A stretch of DNA of 64,000 nucleotides from Microvelia longipes (taxonomy: Eukaryota; Arthropoda; Insecta; Hemiptera; Veliidae), in contig JACMZG010000008.1 in the NCBI GenBank assembly GCA_018340805.1, forward strand, positions 24,786,861 through 24,850,860, written 5' to 3'. Positions 1 through 12,400 of the stretch are shown in pieces. The stretch's first letter is position 1, and every line of letters starts with the position of its first letter. The notes below the pieces were generated by a model, which searched no databases, had not been told where the DNA came from, and saw nothing but the letters and a program-made list of their open reading frames with translations. A program made the translations under genes and the position numbers.

Positions 1-1482
1 GGGAAAAAACTTTTGTTAATTCCTGAGGGGCTAGACAAAGGAAACAAAACTTTTTAACCCAGAGGTGTTTATAGAGTTGATTCCTGAGGCAAAGCCAAAA
101 AACCTTATGGATTAACAAAGAGTTTTGTTAGTTGACAACCATATAAAAAAACAAATATGCTTTCTTATTCCATGTTTAAATAAGTTGGATAAACAGTTCA
201 GTTTAATTATTAGCTTCTTGTAGCCCGTAATAATCACTAACAACTTTCCTATATCTGCAATGATATCTTCATTTAAATTTGTAAAACTATTTATAAATAC
301 AGTAAAAAAATTAAAAATAACAATTTACAACCAAAGTAAAATATTATTTGCTAAATAGAAAGAATTTTACAGTGACTGAGTAATTAATAAGGAACCATCC
401 TCCGCATGGTTCATACAGCTAATATTACCGTATTAAGAGATCGTACTCTATACGATCCGCGGATCTAAAGTGTGTGTTAACGTACTAAGTAGTACTAGCT
501 AAATCTTTGTTTGGATTTTTAAAACTCTGATATTTTTATAAATTAAAAATGTTTTATGAAGAATGAGTTTACTGATTAATTACTTACTTATTAGAATTAG
601 TTTAGCATTATTAAATTATTCTTTAACAAAATTAATTAGTATATTTCAATATTTCTATAAATACTTATAGTTAATTCTATGATTTTGTTTATCTTATCTA
701 AAAAAGTAATAATAAAAAATTAAGGCTGCCAATTTTTATCTCTAGTATTTAACCAAAAACAGAGATTTTATTTCTTATTGCCGAGTTTAATTGTAAAGTA
801 AAAGCCTAAAATCAGGCGTAACTAACTATAAATAAAAGTTGTATATTGTTAAAATTTAAAATAATTAGGCTATTTTTGAGTAAAACAGTTTTTTAATATC
901 AATGAAATTAATTGATTTAATTTGTAATAGTCCAAAAAAAGCTCTAAAGTTATTAAAACAGTTTTGCGTAAAGTTTTGTATATAATGAAAAATGACTTTT
1001 TCTACCTTCTAAAAAAATGTTATTTTTATTACACCCTAATATTGAAAGACGACCTTATTAATTGTGCCAAAACCCCTTAAGGGAAATTCTATTGGTTTGC
1101 CAATAGAACTCTTAATTCTATTGGTTTGTCTTCTTGAATTTGGAGTAAGGTCCTATAAAATAGTTACCCTCACTGGGTTTTGTGTTTTAGACAAGTCTAA
1201 CTCATAATTCTATTGGTTTGCCATCTTGAATTTGGAGTAAGGTCAAATAGAATAGTGACCCTCACTGGGTTTTGTGTTTTAGACAAGTCTAACTCTAAAT
1301 GTCAGGGCATGATAGCCACAGAAAACTTCAAGACATTTTTAGAAACACTTTATCAATCAAATATTTTTTCTAAAAGTCACTGCGGCATTTTTATTGGCCG
1401 TGTTGGATATATCCAAAATTTTTTTTAACTTTTGGTGTGTCTTGGTATTTTGTTTTACATGCTATGTTTTTTTTTCTTTCAG
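1..1482. other. 5' flank / upstream intron of the NFRKB gene
   Basis: No coding exon is visible here. The first coding exon of NFRKB is preceded by a good acceptor (T-rich tract ending CTTTCAG at 1476-1482), so the ATG exon begins with 22 nt of 5'UTR and a non-coding first exon and promoter must lie further upstream, either in this stretch or outside the window. The only structure I see is a 92-bp tandem duplication at 1114-1297, described separately. The short open frame at 1213-1428 lies across that duplication and has no homology I recognise. Confidence 0.5.
1114..1297. repeat. 92-bp tandem duplication
   Basis: Two head-to-tail copies start at 1114 and 1206 with AATTCTATTGGTTTG and both end in the GTTTTAGACAAGTCTAACTC stretch. 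They differ at only a few bases, so the duplication is fairly young. It lies 200-390 bp upstream of the NFRKB start codon. Confidence 0.85.
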
Positions 1483-1504
1483 GATAAAAATATATAAGAT
1501 TAAA

Positions 1505-4274
1505 ATGGATGATCAAGAACTAGATGGCAGTGGCTGGGTAGGAGGCTGGTCAAGTACTGAATCTGATGATGAGAGTGTCTATTCCGATGATTCCTCTGCT
1601 TGTCCTATGGAAACTGTCAATGCTGGAGGGGAGTGCTTTCTATTGCCTCAAGAAATGTGTGATAAATCTAACATATTTAAAGATATTTTATCCATGGACA
1701 CTTGGAAATCATTTTCAGAAGAACAAAGGCAACATCTAAAGGTTCGTTTTATTTTCATTGTTATATTAACATTAATTCTTTTTTTATCAGTTAATTTTTA
1801 TCAGAAAATGATGCTTATGAAGTTGATCAGTGCTTATGATAACAAAAGTGGAGTGGGGGGATCAATTGCTAGGTATCTTGTGTAAAGAAATATATATCTT
1901 AACAAAAGTTGTTTTTTTTAATTTCAGTCACTTTATTTTCATTATGTCTATGGGCCAATGTGAAAAACATTTGTGTCCCTAGAAAAATGATCCAGCTTGT
2001 ATTTCTAGCATAATCTACCTAATACCTGGTTAGAGTGAGTAAGACAAAAATCTCTATTACTGCCCACTCTCTCTCTAAAATCAAATGCCTAGACAGCAAT
2101 ACTTACCTGTTATTATTGCCTGGTTTATAAGTTTATTACCTATTATAGTATTACTCATGGTTAGAATCAGTTGATAGCATGGGAAAATAATGAGAGGGAG
2201 CCAATGAGGTTACTCCTGTTAAACCAAGCCCACAATTTCATATCAGGCCAACCTCGTTTTCACTACTTTCCCATGCTGTCAACTGATTTTAACCGTGTGT
2301 TATACTATAGTGAAATTTCTTTTAAACTGTGTATTGTACATCAAACTTCATGTCTATGGATTGATTATAATTACTTAAAATTTATAAAATTAAATAAAAA
2401 TATGTTTTAAACCAAAGTTTTGCATGAAATAAAGTGACTGCTTAGGGCTTCAGTTCATCACAGTCCAACGCACTACTGAAGTTTGTGTAGGGCTACGCAA
2501 GCATCATAGCACTATGAACCTTTATTTCAGATAAATAGTACTTAGCAGACCCCCTTTCCAGGTTTACAATTATTCACACTAAACATTTGTGAATCATAAA
2601 AAATATGTATTCTCAAAAAAATCAATAATTTGTCCAAAAGCAATTTCTTCTGTAGCTGATTGAAAAGCAATTTTGATCAAAATGAAGATGAACACTTTGT
2701 ATTAGTAAATACATCAACAAACAGAATTTTGGTAATTAATTTAGCTCTCCCACTTTTTCGCCCTTCTTACTAACAAAAAATTGGATGATTAATTTTTCCG
2801 TTTACCAATGGAAATTTAGTTAATAATTTCTGATTTATGGATTATATTTATAGTATAACACACAGTTAAAATCAGTTGACAATGGGGGAAAATAGTGTTA
2901 AGGAACAATGAGGTTAGTCTGATATGAAATTGTGAAATTTTCCCATGCTGTCAACTCATTTTAACCGTGTATTATACTGTAATGTCTAAAACATTAATTT
3001 TTTACAGATAGTTTATGAAATATTAATGTAATTGCCTCTTATCATCTTTTGCTATAGTAGTGTTATTAATAACTTGCAAACCCCCTAAAATCTTTTCACG
3101 GGCCCCTGGGGAACCATTTATTATAGTATTGCACATGGATAATTGGTTGAGACCATGGGGAAATATTGTTGAGTCACCAATGAGATTTGCCTTATGTGAA
3201 ATTTTGGGCTTGGTTTCCTAATCTAATCTTGGCTTCCGGCGTAGAAGCCAAGATTAGTTCAGCCAGATTAGTCCTGGATGATAAACCAAGCCCAAAATTT
3301 CATTTGACGGCTGATTCACAGTTGTAATCAGTTGACGGCGTGTCAACTGATTACAACCGTGAATTTTACTATAACACTGACTAAGAACCAGAGTGTATTC
3401 ATATTTTTCTGTGTTTTAGAATTTTTTACCTGATTTTCCTGAGAATGATAGTAGTGAAAAAGAGAAATGTATAGAGATGCTGTTCTCTGGTGAAACAATG
3501 AGATTTGGCAATCCTCTAGTAGAATTTCATGATAATCTTAAAGCTGGATATTTTAGACCTGATATATCTAGGATGAGAAGTTTACTTAGAAAAACTAGAT
3601 ATAAGGATTATAAGTATGTACCTTTTTTAGCAAATAAATAATAATCTTTGAATTATTTTAGAAATATTTTCCTTTTGAAAATTGAAGTACAAAACTATGT
3701 CAACTTTTACTTTCTCTACAGATGTGCTCTTTATTAAAAGAAGCTAAAATATTCCGATTTTTCACATTTATTGACTTACAAGTATTTATGAAACTCCTTC
3801 AAAGAGTAACCATTGCTATGGCTGATTTACGTGGTAATAAATAAAATTATGAACTTTGTTTTAACAATCAAATAATATTTTATTGTATGTTTGACCGATA
3901 TTATTTTGTTAACCTAGCCTCTTACATGGTTTAATATTATATTATCTATAATTATTTTTTGTTTCATGTTTACTTTACACATTTGACTCTAAAAATTATT
4001 ATTTTCAGGAGAAGAGAAAAATGGAGAATGTTCAAGCTAGTAAAATCAGTTTTAGTTAGTAGATCTCGACTGGCTGATGCTGTTGTTAATGGTGAGAAGT
4101 TAACTCCAGCTAGTCAGAGTATAGCCCAGAATGCTGCCAGTTCCGCAGCTGATAGGAGAACTAAGAATCATGAAGCTAGGGTTAAATCTAGGTATTTACA
4201 AGAATTGCAACTTATCAGAGAAAGCATTGGAGAATCTGAAAATTCTTCTGATGACAATGATTCATCAATACCTG
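1505..4274 (+). CDS. NFRKB: NFRKB exons 1-3: acidic N-terminus and DEUBAD domain
   Basis: Exons 1505-1741, 3420-3613 and 4009-4274 encode residues 1 to about 232. Residues 1-35 are acidic and Ser-rich. From about residue 45 the protein follows the NFRKB DEUBAD domain: an 'F-x-D-I-L-S-M-D-T-W' helix, NFLPDFP right at the first splice junction, then LFSGETMRFGNPL and a basic helical stretch ending KSVLVSRSRL. In human NFRKB this domain grips UCH37 and inhibits it through an 'FRF' hairpin (ENFRFGNPL). Here the first Phe of that hairpin is Met (TMRFGNPL). The junction 3613/4009 is phase 2 and skips an out-of-frame open stretch at 3722. An acidic Ser-rich segment follows the domain. Confidence 0.9.
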
Positions 4275-7200
4275 GTAAATTTTATTATATATTCCACTTA
4301 TAACTAGTTTTTTTAGTTGAAACAAAATCTTAACTATGGGTTATTTAAAAAGACATTTAAATTATTCTGTCTCAATTGTAATGAATTTCAAATATTAAGA
4401 ACCTTAAACTTTATCTACACTGAGGTATCTTGTCTAATTCAAAATCTTACCATCGTTGCCTAATAATTTTCCCTTACTCAGAACAAAATTTAGTTTATGA
4501 ACTAATTTTAGTAAATTCTTTAAACTTTTTAAAATTCAGAACTTTTTGCAGAATTTTTAAGAAACGAATGTGGTGAAGAAAAGTTTTGTAAAGTTGTAAT
4601 TTAATATTTTTTTTTAAATTCAGAAGTGTTTAATAAGAAGAACGCACTCTGCCAGTCACCGAGCTATCAAGTTGATGAACAAGATCAGCCATGAAACACT
4701 TAGCCTGCCTCCGGATTAATTTAAAATGATTATTAATAGCAGCTTACTCGATTCTTCTCCCTATACTATCGAGGAGTTATCGCTTATTTAAACTTCTCTT
4801 AGTTGACAAAGTGATGCTATTTATATAGTTACCACTAATATTGAATAGTAGTAATAATAATAAAGAACAATGTCGGTTTTGTATTGATTAATATTTATAA
4901 AACTTTGAATTATTTTGTTTAGTGTATAGTCAACTACTAAAAAGGAACCGGAGAAAAGAATTTCAAAGTAGTGGTACATGTGTTTTGGGCACCTTGAGTC
5001 CTGGACCTAATCCTTGGGATATCAGTAAATACCCCTCTGCTAACCCCTATCAACCTAATCAGTTAACTTATCAGCAACTACTAAAAACTCATTATAATAG
5101 GAAGAATCATAAAAAGGTTTGTTCTATTCTACTAATTGCAGCTTTCGTTGTTTCAAATTCAGTTTCATGAAGGGTTTAGTAAATAAATATCTGTATATAA
5201 TAAGAAGTTTGGCTTTATAGTCTGTTTGCTGTTTATAGAATTTTCTTTACTTTTATTTATTTATCTTAAACTGTTTCTTAAATTAAATATACTGATTTTT
5301 AACGTAAAAAAAGACTTTCCATATGGTAGCAGGTAAGTAGAATTAAAAAATTAAAAGTGTTCTATCTTTAATAGAGTTAAATAAAGTGATTCTTTCTTAA
5401 TAATTATTTCCTTCCTTTATGATAATTAAAAGTTCACGTGTATGCTACTTCATACAGTTTCAGTTTGTAAATTGATCTTAGTTCAAATGAAGTACAGTGG
5501 AGAGGAGAAACCATTAATGAAGTAAATAATAACTCTAGTACTGACCTTTTAATTATCAGTTTTCAAGTCCATATTGTTAATTTTCTTTTATCCATGTCGC
5601 CAATGTTCTATCTTTAAGATGGATAAATAAATTAGAGCGAGGGAGTGAGTATAATTTATTTTATTTTTATATATTAAATGTAATATATAATTATTATTAT
5701 AATATTATTATTATTAAATTATTAAATAATATTAATATTATTTATTATTATTTATATTATAATTAAATTAATATATAAATAAAAATATAATAAAGAATTA
5801 AACTAAATTGTTGCTATGGTTACGTAAATAATCACAAGTAGGATATAAATATGTAACAAAAATTATTAGTAATGCTCAATAATTTATTAAATTTTGATTA
5901 CTTTGCATGTTGTTTTGTTACAGCATCATCCTGGAATGCTAACTGATGATATCACAATGGAAGAAGTGGCTCAGAGGTGTAAACTGCTTAAGAGACCTCC
6001 TTTAACTACTAAAACATTAATGAATAAAAAACCTCAACCAAAAATAAAGGTTAACACTTATTGTTTGTCAGTTGTCCTCTTCAATAGATTTATGAATTAT
6101 ATTGTGGGACTTCAGATAAAATGAAAGTCTGTCAAACAACCTCTTCTCTCCACCTCCCATGATTTTTACTGACATAAAAAATCAATATCATAGTCAAAGA
6201 GCCTGTCACAAATTTTGTCGAGCCCCAAAGGTTTAATCTACTAGATTGATTTATTTTGCCTCCCTGACAAAGGACCTGGTGGTCTGCCATTTCAGATCAG
6301 GGAATTTTGATTAAAACCAATGTTTTAACCATCAAAATTGGTCTAACAGAACAAGAGATATAAAAAATCACATATTTTTTTGAAGTTTAAGTTATGACCA
6401 ATTTTTCAGAATTATATGTTATATTATTAATTAATTATATATTACTTATGATTTAATAGAATATGTATGATTTTAAAGTCTCCCTATATGTTAAACATGA
6501 TACTATGGAAAAACATGTAATTTTTAAGTTTTCGTAAATTAGAGATTTTTGTTGTATTTTCGGTAATATTTGAACATTCATTTCTATGAAATCTATTTTG
6601 ATGGTCAAAATATTGATTTTTCCAAATTTAATAAACTTAAAATAAGAGCCCTTTAAATTTGTTGATAAACCCCAATAGGAATAGTGCTATAGGTCAAAAA
6701 CTGATTTTGGGTAATTTTTCAGACTTTAAAGGGACACAGGGGCCAAAATTACCCCATCTGAAATGCCAGACCATCTGATCCTTTATCAGGGAGCCAAAAT
6801 AAATCAATCAAGCGAGTCAAACCTTAAGGGCTTGACGGTCACAAAATTAGCAACGGGATCTTGGACTATCAGCATTTATATGAACCCTATCAAAAAGTTA
6901 AATTTTTTATTTATATTTGCCTCATTTATTTATTTTTATGCAATTTTGTTTATTTTAGTGTGAGGAACTAGATATAAACGAAGAATCAAATGGTGTAATG
7001 AGTGGTATAGGGTTGCATCAAGACTCACTTCATTCCTCTCCTCTGATGGACTCTACATCTCTGATGGATACAAACCTGATGGATTCCAACACAACTTTGA
7101 TGGAACCTGATGAGGATTCAGAAAGAGTTGACATCGAAGCGGTCGATGATATTACTGATATGAAATCATCGTTTAATAATATTTTTAATTCTTTGTAAGT

Positions 7201-9389
7201 CAGTTTAAAGCCCTTTAATAAGGTAACTTTAGTAAGTGCATTGGAATTTTCTACAATAATATCAACTAATTTTAAACTTTATTAAGCAGAGCCGGCATTC
7301 GGCAATAATGCCATCTACCGTGTTGTGGTGAGATGTTGAGTCTTTCAATTCATGGAATCTGACTCCATGAATTGAAAGACTCAACATCTCACCACGGCAC
7401 TGTAGATGGCATTATTGCCGAAAGCCGACTCTGCTTAATAAAGTTTAAAATTAGTGGAAAGACGTTGTTGGTGTTGATATTACCCTAAGTAAGGCTTTAT
7501 TCTTGATAGACTTACTTAAGACATTATGTAACATGACTTTTGATATAGTTTTTTATTAGGGGTATAAACCAGAGCATTAGACCAATCAGATAGGTCCTCA
7601 GTACAAACCCGGTAAGTATAAAGAAGCCCTCCCGTTCCTTTTGACCCCTGAGCAAGTCTACTGACTCGCAGAAAGTTATCAACTTGTTTAGGGTTAAGTT
7701 CTACAAGTTTCTCCAAAGGAACACTGACAAGACCAAAGGTCTGTCACTTAAGATACGTCACTGCAGGGCAAGTGCTTACGATATGTGAAGGAGTTTCCTT
7801 GGCCATCTCACATTAGCTGCCAATCGCATCAGGTTTAGATGAAGGTTAAGCCGACAATGACTAGTAAGAATACCAGAGTGGCAGGTGCTTCTTTTCAGGG
7901 CTAAAAGTAACCTGGTAAACCTTTTAAACAGTCCTTAGATAAGCACCTTGGACTATCTCATCCCAGCAGAATGAATCCACAGGTTTCTTCACAGAGTCCT
8001 GAAGAACTGTCTTAACTATACAATAAGCAACACTTGCCTAGTATTGGCTCTGGAGTCGAGAGAATGAAAGTAGACCCCAGCCTGGCTAGCTGGTCAGCCT
8101 GCTCATTGCCCTGAACACCACAGTGTCCTAGGACCCATAGTAGTTGGACCCCGTTAGTCTGTCACAGAATATTGAGGGAGTCAACATATTTCTGGACAAG
8201 CATTTATAAGCTTAATCAGTCAAAGCTTTAATGGCAGATATAAATCTGTAAACCTTTGTGAGTTTCTCTCAGTTAAGACTAATAGTAGGTTAGAATGGCT
8301 AAAAACTCAGCTTGAAAAACTGTAGCATATCTGTCCAAATTTACCCTTGTGTTAAATCAGGGTTACTTGCAAAAAATACCAGCAAAGACAGACCATCCAT
8401 CTGAGAACCATAGGTAAACCTAAGATCTCAAGGGGATGAGGATATGTATATGTGAGGATGAGTCCTTAGATCCCAATCTTCCCATGATATAGTTCACTCT
8501 TAATACAGTCTAATGAAAAAATTATATTAAGAGTTGATGTTATATGCAATATCTGATGTACTTTCTTTCAAGATATACTTTATGAGGTGTGAATGAGGCT
8601 TCAATTATTTCTTTCTTTCAAATATTATAATTATTAATTATGAAGGTTAAAACACTCAAATGTTTAAATTATTTTAAACAGACACTATTCTATTCTTCAA
8701 TATTGGTTACCCGTTTGAAAGGGTAAATCATTGAGTTAATAAGTAATAAAAAATTAAATAAAAAAGAACATGAATTTAATGAATGATAAGTACATAGGAT
8801 GGAGATTTGAATTTAAGATACTTTTAATGTCCACAAATTTTGTTTTGAATCATTATTTTCTGTAGAATTAATTCTTGTTTCAGAAGTATGTTTGATAAAC
8901 TTAATAGAATGTTTTTATTTTAATAAGTTACATATATTTTCACAGATTGAGTTCCAAGACAACCAGTAGGGCACCTTCTAACGTTAGCAGTTTAAATCGT
9001 AAACCTAAAAGTGAATCGCCTGTTGATTTTGCAAATAGAAAATTAACTCTAGAATCTATGCTTGACGAGCCAGTGACTCATTCCCTGGGTCCTTTGTTGT
9101 CTCATAGCTCTGGACTTACCACACCGCCAGCCAAAAGACCCAGGGCTGAATCAACTGATAGCCATTTTAGAAATATAGCTCAACAGCACGCTGCATCTGT
9201 TAGGCAAATTAAAGAAATACCTGCTTTACCTAAAAAGCCTGAACATAAAAGAAGTCAAAGTCTTACTGAAGGAAAAAGCACTTCCGTGGTTAGGAGTGTA
9301 GCCTCTAAATTAGTTGTAAGTCTGATTACTTTTCTTATTATTTTGTTTGAAATTAAGTAATATTTCGTTGAAAAAATAATTATATATAT

Positions 9390-9454
<65 letters not shown>

Positions 9455-12400
9455 CTAAATTAAAAGCATTTATATATTGTGCTACATAAATATAAATCAA
9501 TTAAATTTATTGTTATTATGTATCTGCTCAAGCCCAAGTTTACTACTGTTATTTCCAGGCAACACTAACTATAATTATATTAGCCTCTGCATTTAATTAG
9601 TGGATTAGGAGTGTAATGGTATAGGTCACATTTTTGTTTTAAATTTATCATTACTTCCTACTAAAGAATAAAGGATTGTGGTCTATTATCAAAGCTATTA
9701 CTGTCATTTCTTGAATTTAATGACAACTTTAAGAGTTTTTTTGTTTGTTTGTATTTTTTTCAACTTTCTATTTGATTTATTTTTATTTGATTAATTTATT
9801 TTCAGAATGCTGATTTGAAAGCAAACAAAGGTGGAGATAACTTGGCTAAAACATCAAAATCCACAGATGACATCAGATCAGCTATTAAAATGAGCGATGA
9901 ATTATCATCTTTACCTAGCTTTAAGAAAATTAAGACTGAACCATCCGATGAGCTTCTGCCTTTACCAAGCTTTAAAAAACTTAAATCTGAACTTCCTGAT
10001 AAAAGCAATCAAATGTTACCAAGTTTTAAGAAATTAAAGTCAGGCGAAGTAGTTGAAGATCTTCTACCGTTACCCAGTTTTAAAAAGATTAAATCCGAGT
10101 CTGTAGAAGATTTGTTACCGTTACCAAGCTTTAAGAAATTAAAATCTGGTGAAAGTGTTGAAGAATTACTTCCATTACCGAGTTTTAAGAAGCTTAAATC
10201 TGAAACTGCCGAGTATCATGCAAGAGCTAAACTTGCTAAAGAAGGTATGTTATCTCCCTCTGGTAGCTTATCGTGTGGAAGTTTGTCTCATGTTGAGTCC
10301 CCTAGTGTATGCAACAAGCTACAAGTTTGTCCCAGTGTGTGGGAGTACCTCCTCCTCTCAAAGTAGAACCTCTCGACCCTCCACCCCAGACTCTACCTTC
10401 GTTTAATATTGTTCAACCAAGTAAGAAAAAAATCACTTCACTTTTCCTTACACCAGAGCCAAGCAAATGTGCAGCATGTTATTTTTTAACTGTTTTTTGT
10501 TCAAATATGTTTTTTATGAAGCACAGATATAATACTATCATTAAGAGTTTCTATTCAATCCCATTGTAATAAAATATTAAATCATAAATTGTTATTATTT
10601 AACAAAAATAACAACCAAGTTATAATATTAATAGTAAGGTTGGGCACTGAGAGGAATAATAACAACTAACTTCAACTAATTACTATATATAATTAATTCA
10701 AATAATTAATACAACTCTGCCTCAGGGCATATTCATGTAATAATTTGAATTGTAGCATCTTAACACTAATGGTCGATTTTGATGTAGATTTAAGAAGTTC
10801 ACAATATTTAAAAGTTGAGTTTTTAATACTCCCTTACTGTAGCCTGTTATATAGCTCTTTTACTTTTTAATCTATTTGTTTAAAATTACGAACTTCTTAA
10901 ATTTATATGAAAATTAGCAATTAACATTAAGATGCTTTAATTCAAATTATTACATGAATATGCCCTAAGGTAGAGGGTGAAATACAGTAATTATTTGAAA
11001 TTAGTGGTTATTATTCCTTTTTGTGCCCAACATTATTATTAATGTAGATAATATAAGAAATAAGCTTTTTTTGACGCTATTATGCCTAATTGTGCTCTTT
11101 ATTACCTGGTTTTGAAATAAAGATATTTATTTATTATTTATTAATAACAAAGCAAATTATACCAAGTTGTAATCTTCTTTTTACATTTTCTGGCAAACTT
11201 ATTTTCTATTACTCATCAAATATTTGCTTGTCTCTAATAACTATATTTCCTTCTCTAGTAACTGTGAAACCTTACCTTTTTAACAATTCACTTTCATTCA
11301 TACCTATTTATATCAGTTTTATTATTAATTAAAACTAATATAAGCTTAGTGGTAAAATAAAGAGCCAAGAATTATTATGTGGCTACCTGGTAAAATCTAT
11401 TATACTTCAAATCACGATTGCTTTTAATATATTCAAAAATGTTTGGTTTAAGTTGTAAAATTATTAATTACAATTAATATTTGAAGGGGAAAAACAAATA
11501 TCACTCGTAAAAATGTTCTAAGTTAAGTAGTGCACTCGAAAAAAAAAGTTTATTTAGCCGCTCGTTTTAAGTAATTTAAAAAAACCTAGTATTTAAAATA
11601 ATATTTTTTTGACACTTCAGGGAAATATACAAACAAATTCTTCTTACATAACTATATTTCGACTCCACTACGAGTTATATTCATGTCTAAAAATAAAAAG
11701 AAAATAAATAATAAATTTGAAAACCAATAACAAGAATTTTAAAAAACTACAAAAAGTACCATTGGAAATAAAAAAAGTATAACAGATAAATTACTTACAA
11801 TACTATACTAAGAGGAAAAACGTCTAACAGAAGTTGTATCAAGTTATAAATAACCAGAGATATTTATTATCTCTTTAGTCAAAAAAGTGTTTTAATCTAA
11901 GAAAATCACCTAAAAATAACAAAAAAGAGTGAAAATAAAACGGTCATATATTTAATACTGCAAGAAAGAAAATTTTTAATTTTCTTTTTTGTGCTAAATT
12001 AATTATAATAAACTTACATGAAAAGTTGCAAGTTATAAGAAAATAGTATTTAAAGATTCGCACTTAAACCTCTATTGGATGTGACAAAATGTCTTTCTAA
12101 CACAAATTATTAACATTTTATACTAAATTGTACAAATAAATGCTATAAAACAACAATTTTCAGTACTGTAAATTGATTGTTTATATTACAACTATGGCGG
12201 CCATAGGAAAATTTTGGTCAACTCCCTGATGGACAAAAAGTGAATTACATACCAGGTCTGACAGAAATCGTGTTTGTTTCTCTACTTGGTTTATATATTA
12301 CTTTACAATAGGAAAAGTATTGTGTTTCCAAAAAAAATTATAACATGGATTTCACCTGAATTATCCATTTCAGGTGTTTTAATAACTCCTGAGTAGTTTT

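Noticed and set aside
3722..3844. Open stretch after a good acceptor, MCSLLKEAKIFRFFTFIDLQ, ending in a stop
   Set aside because: Tested as an NFRKB exon. Joining it to exon 3420-3613 creates an immediate stop, whereas skipping it gives the expected DYKRREKWRMF sequence. It could be a transposon scrap.
9255..9500. Minus-strand frame of alternating Ile-Tyr
   Set aside because: Translation of the (TA)n microsatellite and the complement of an NFRKB exon.
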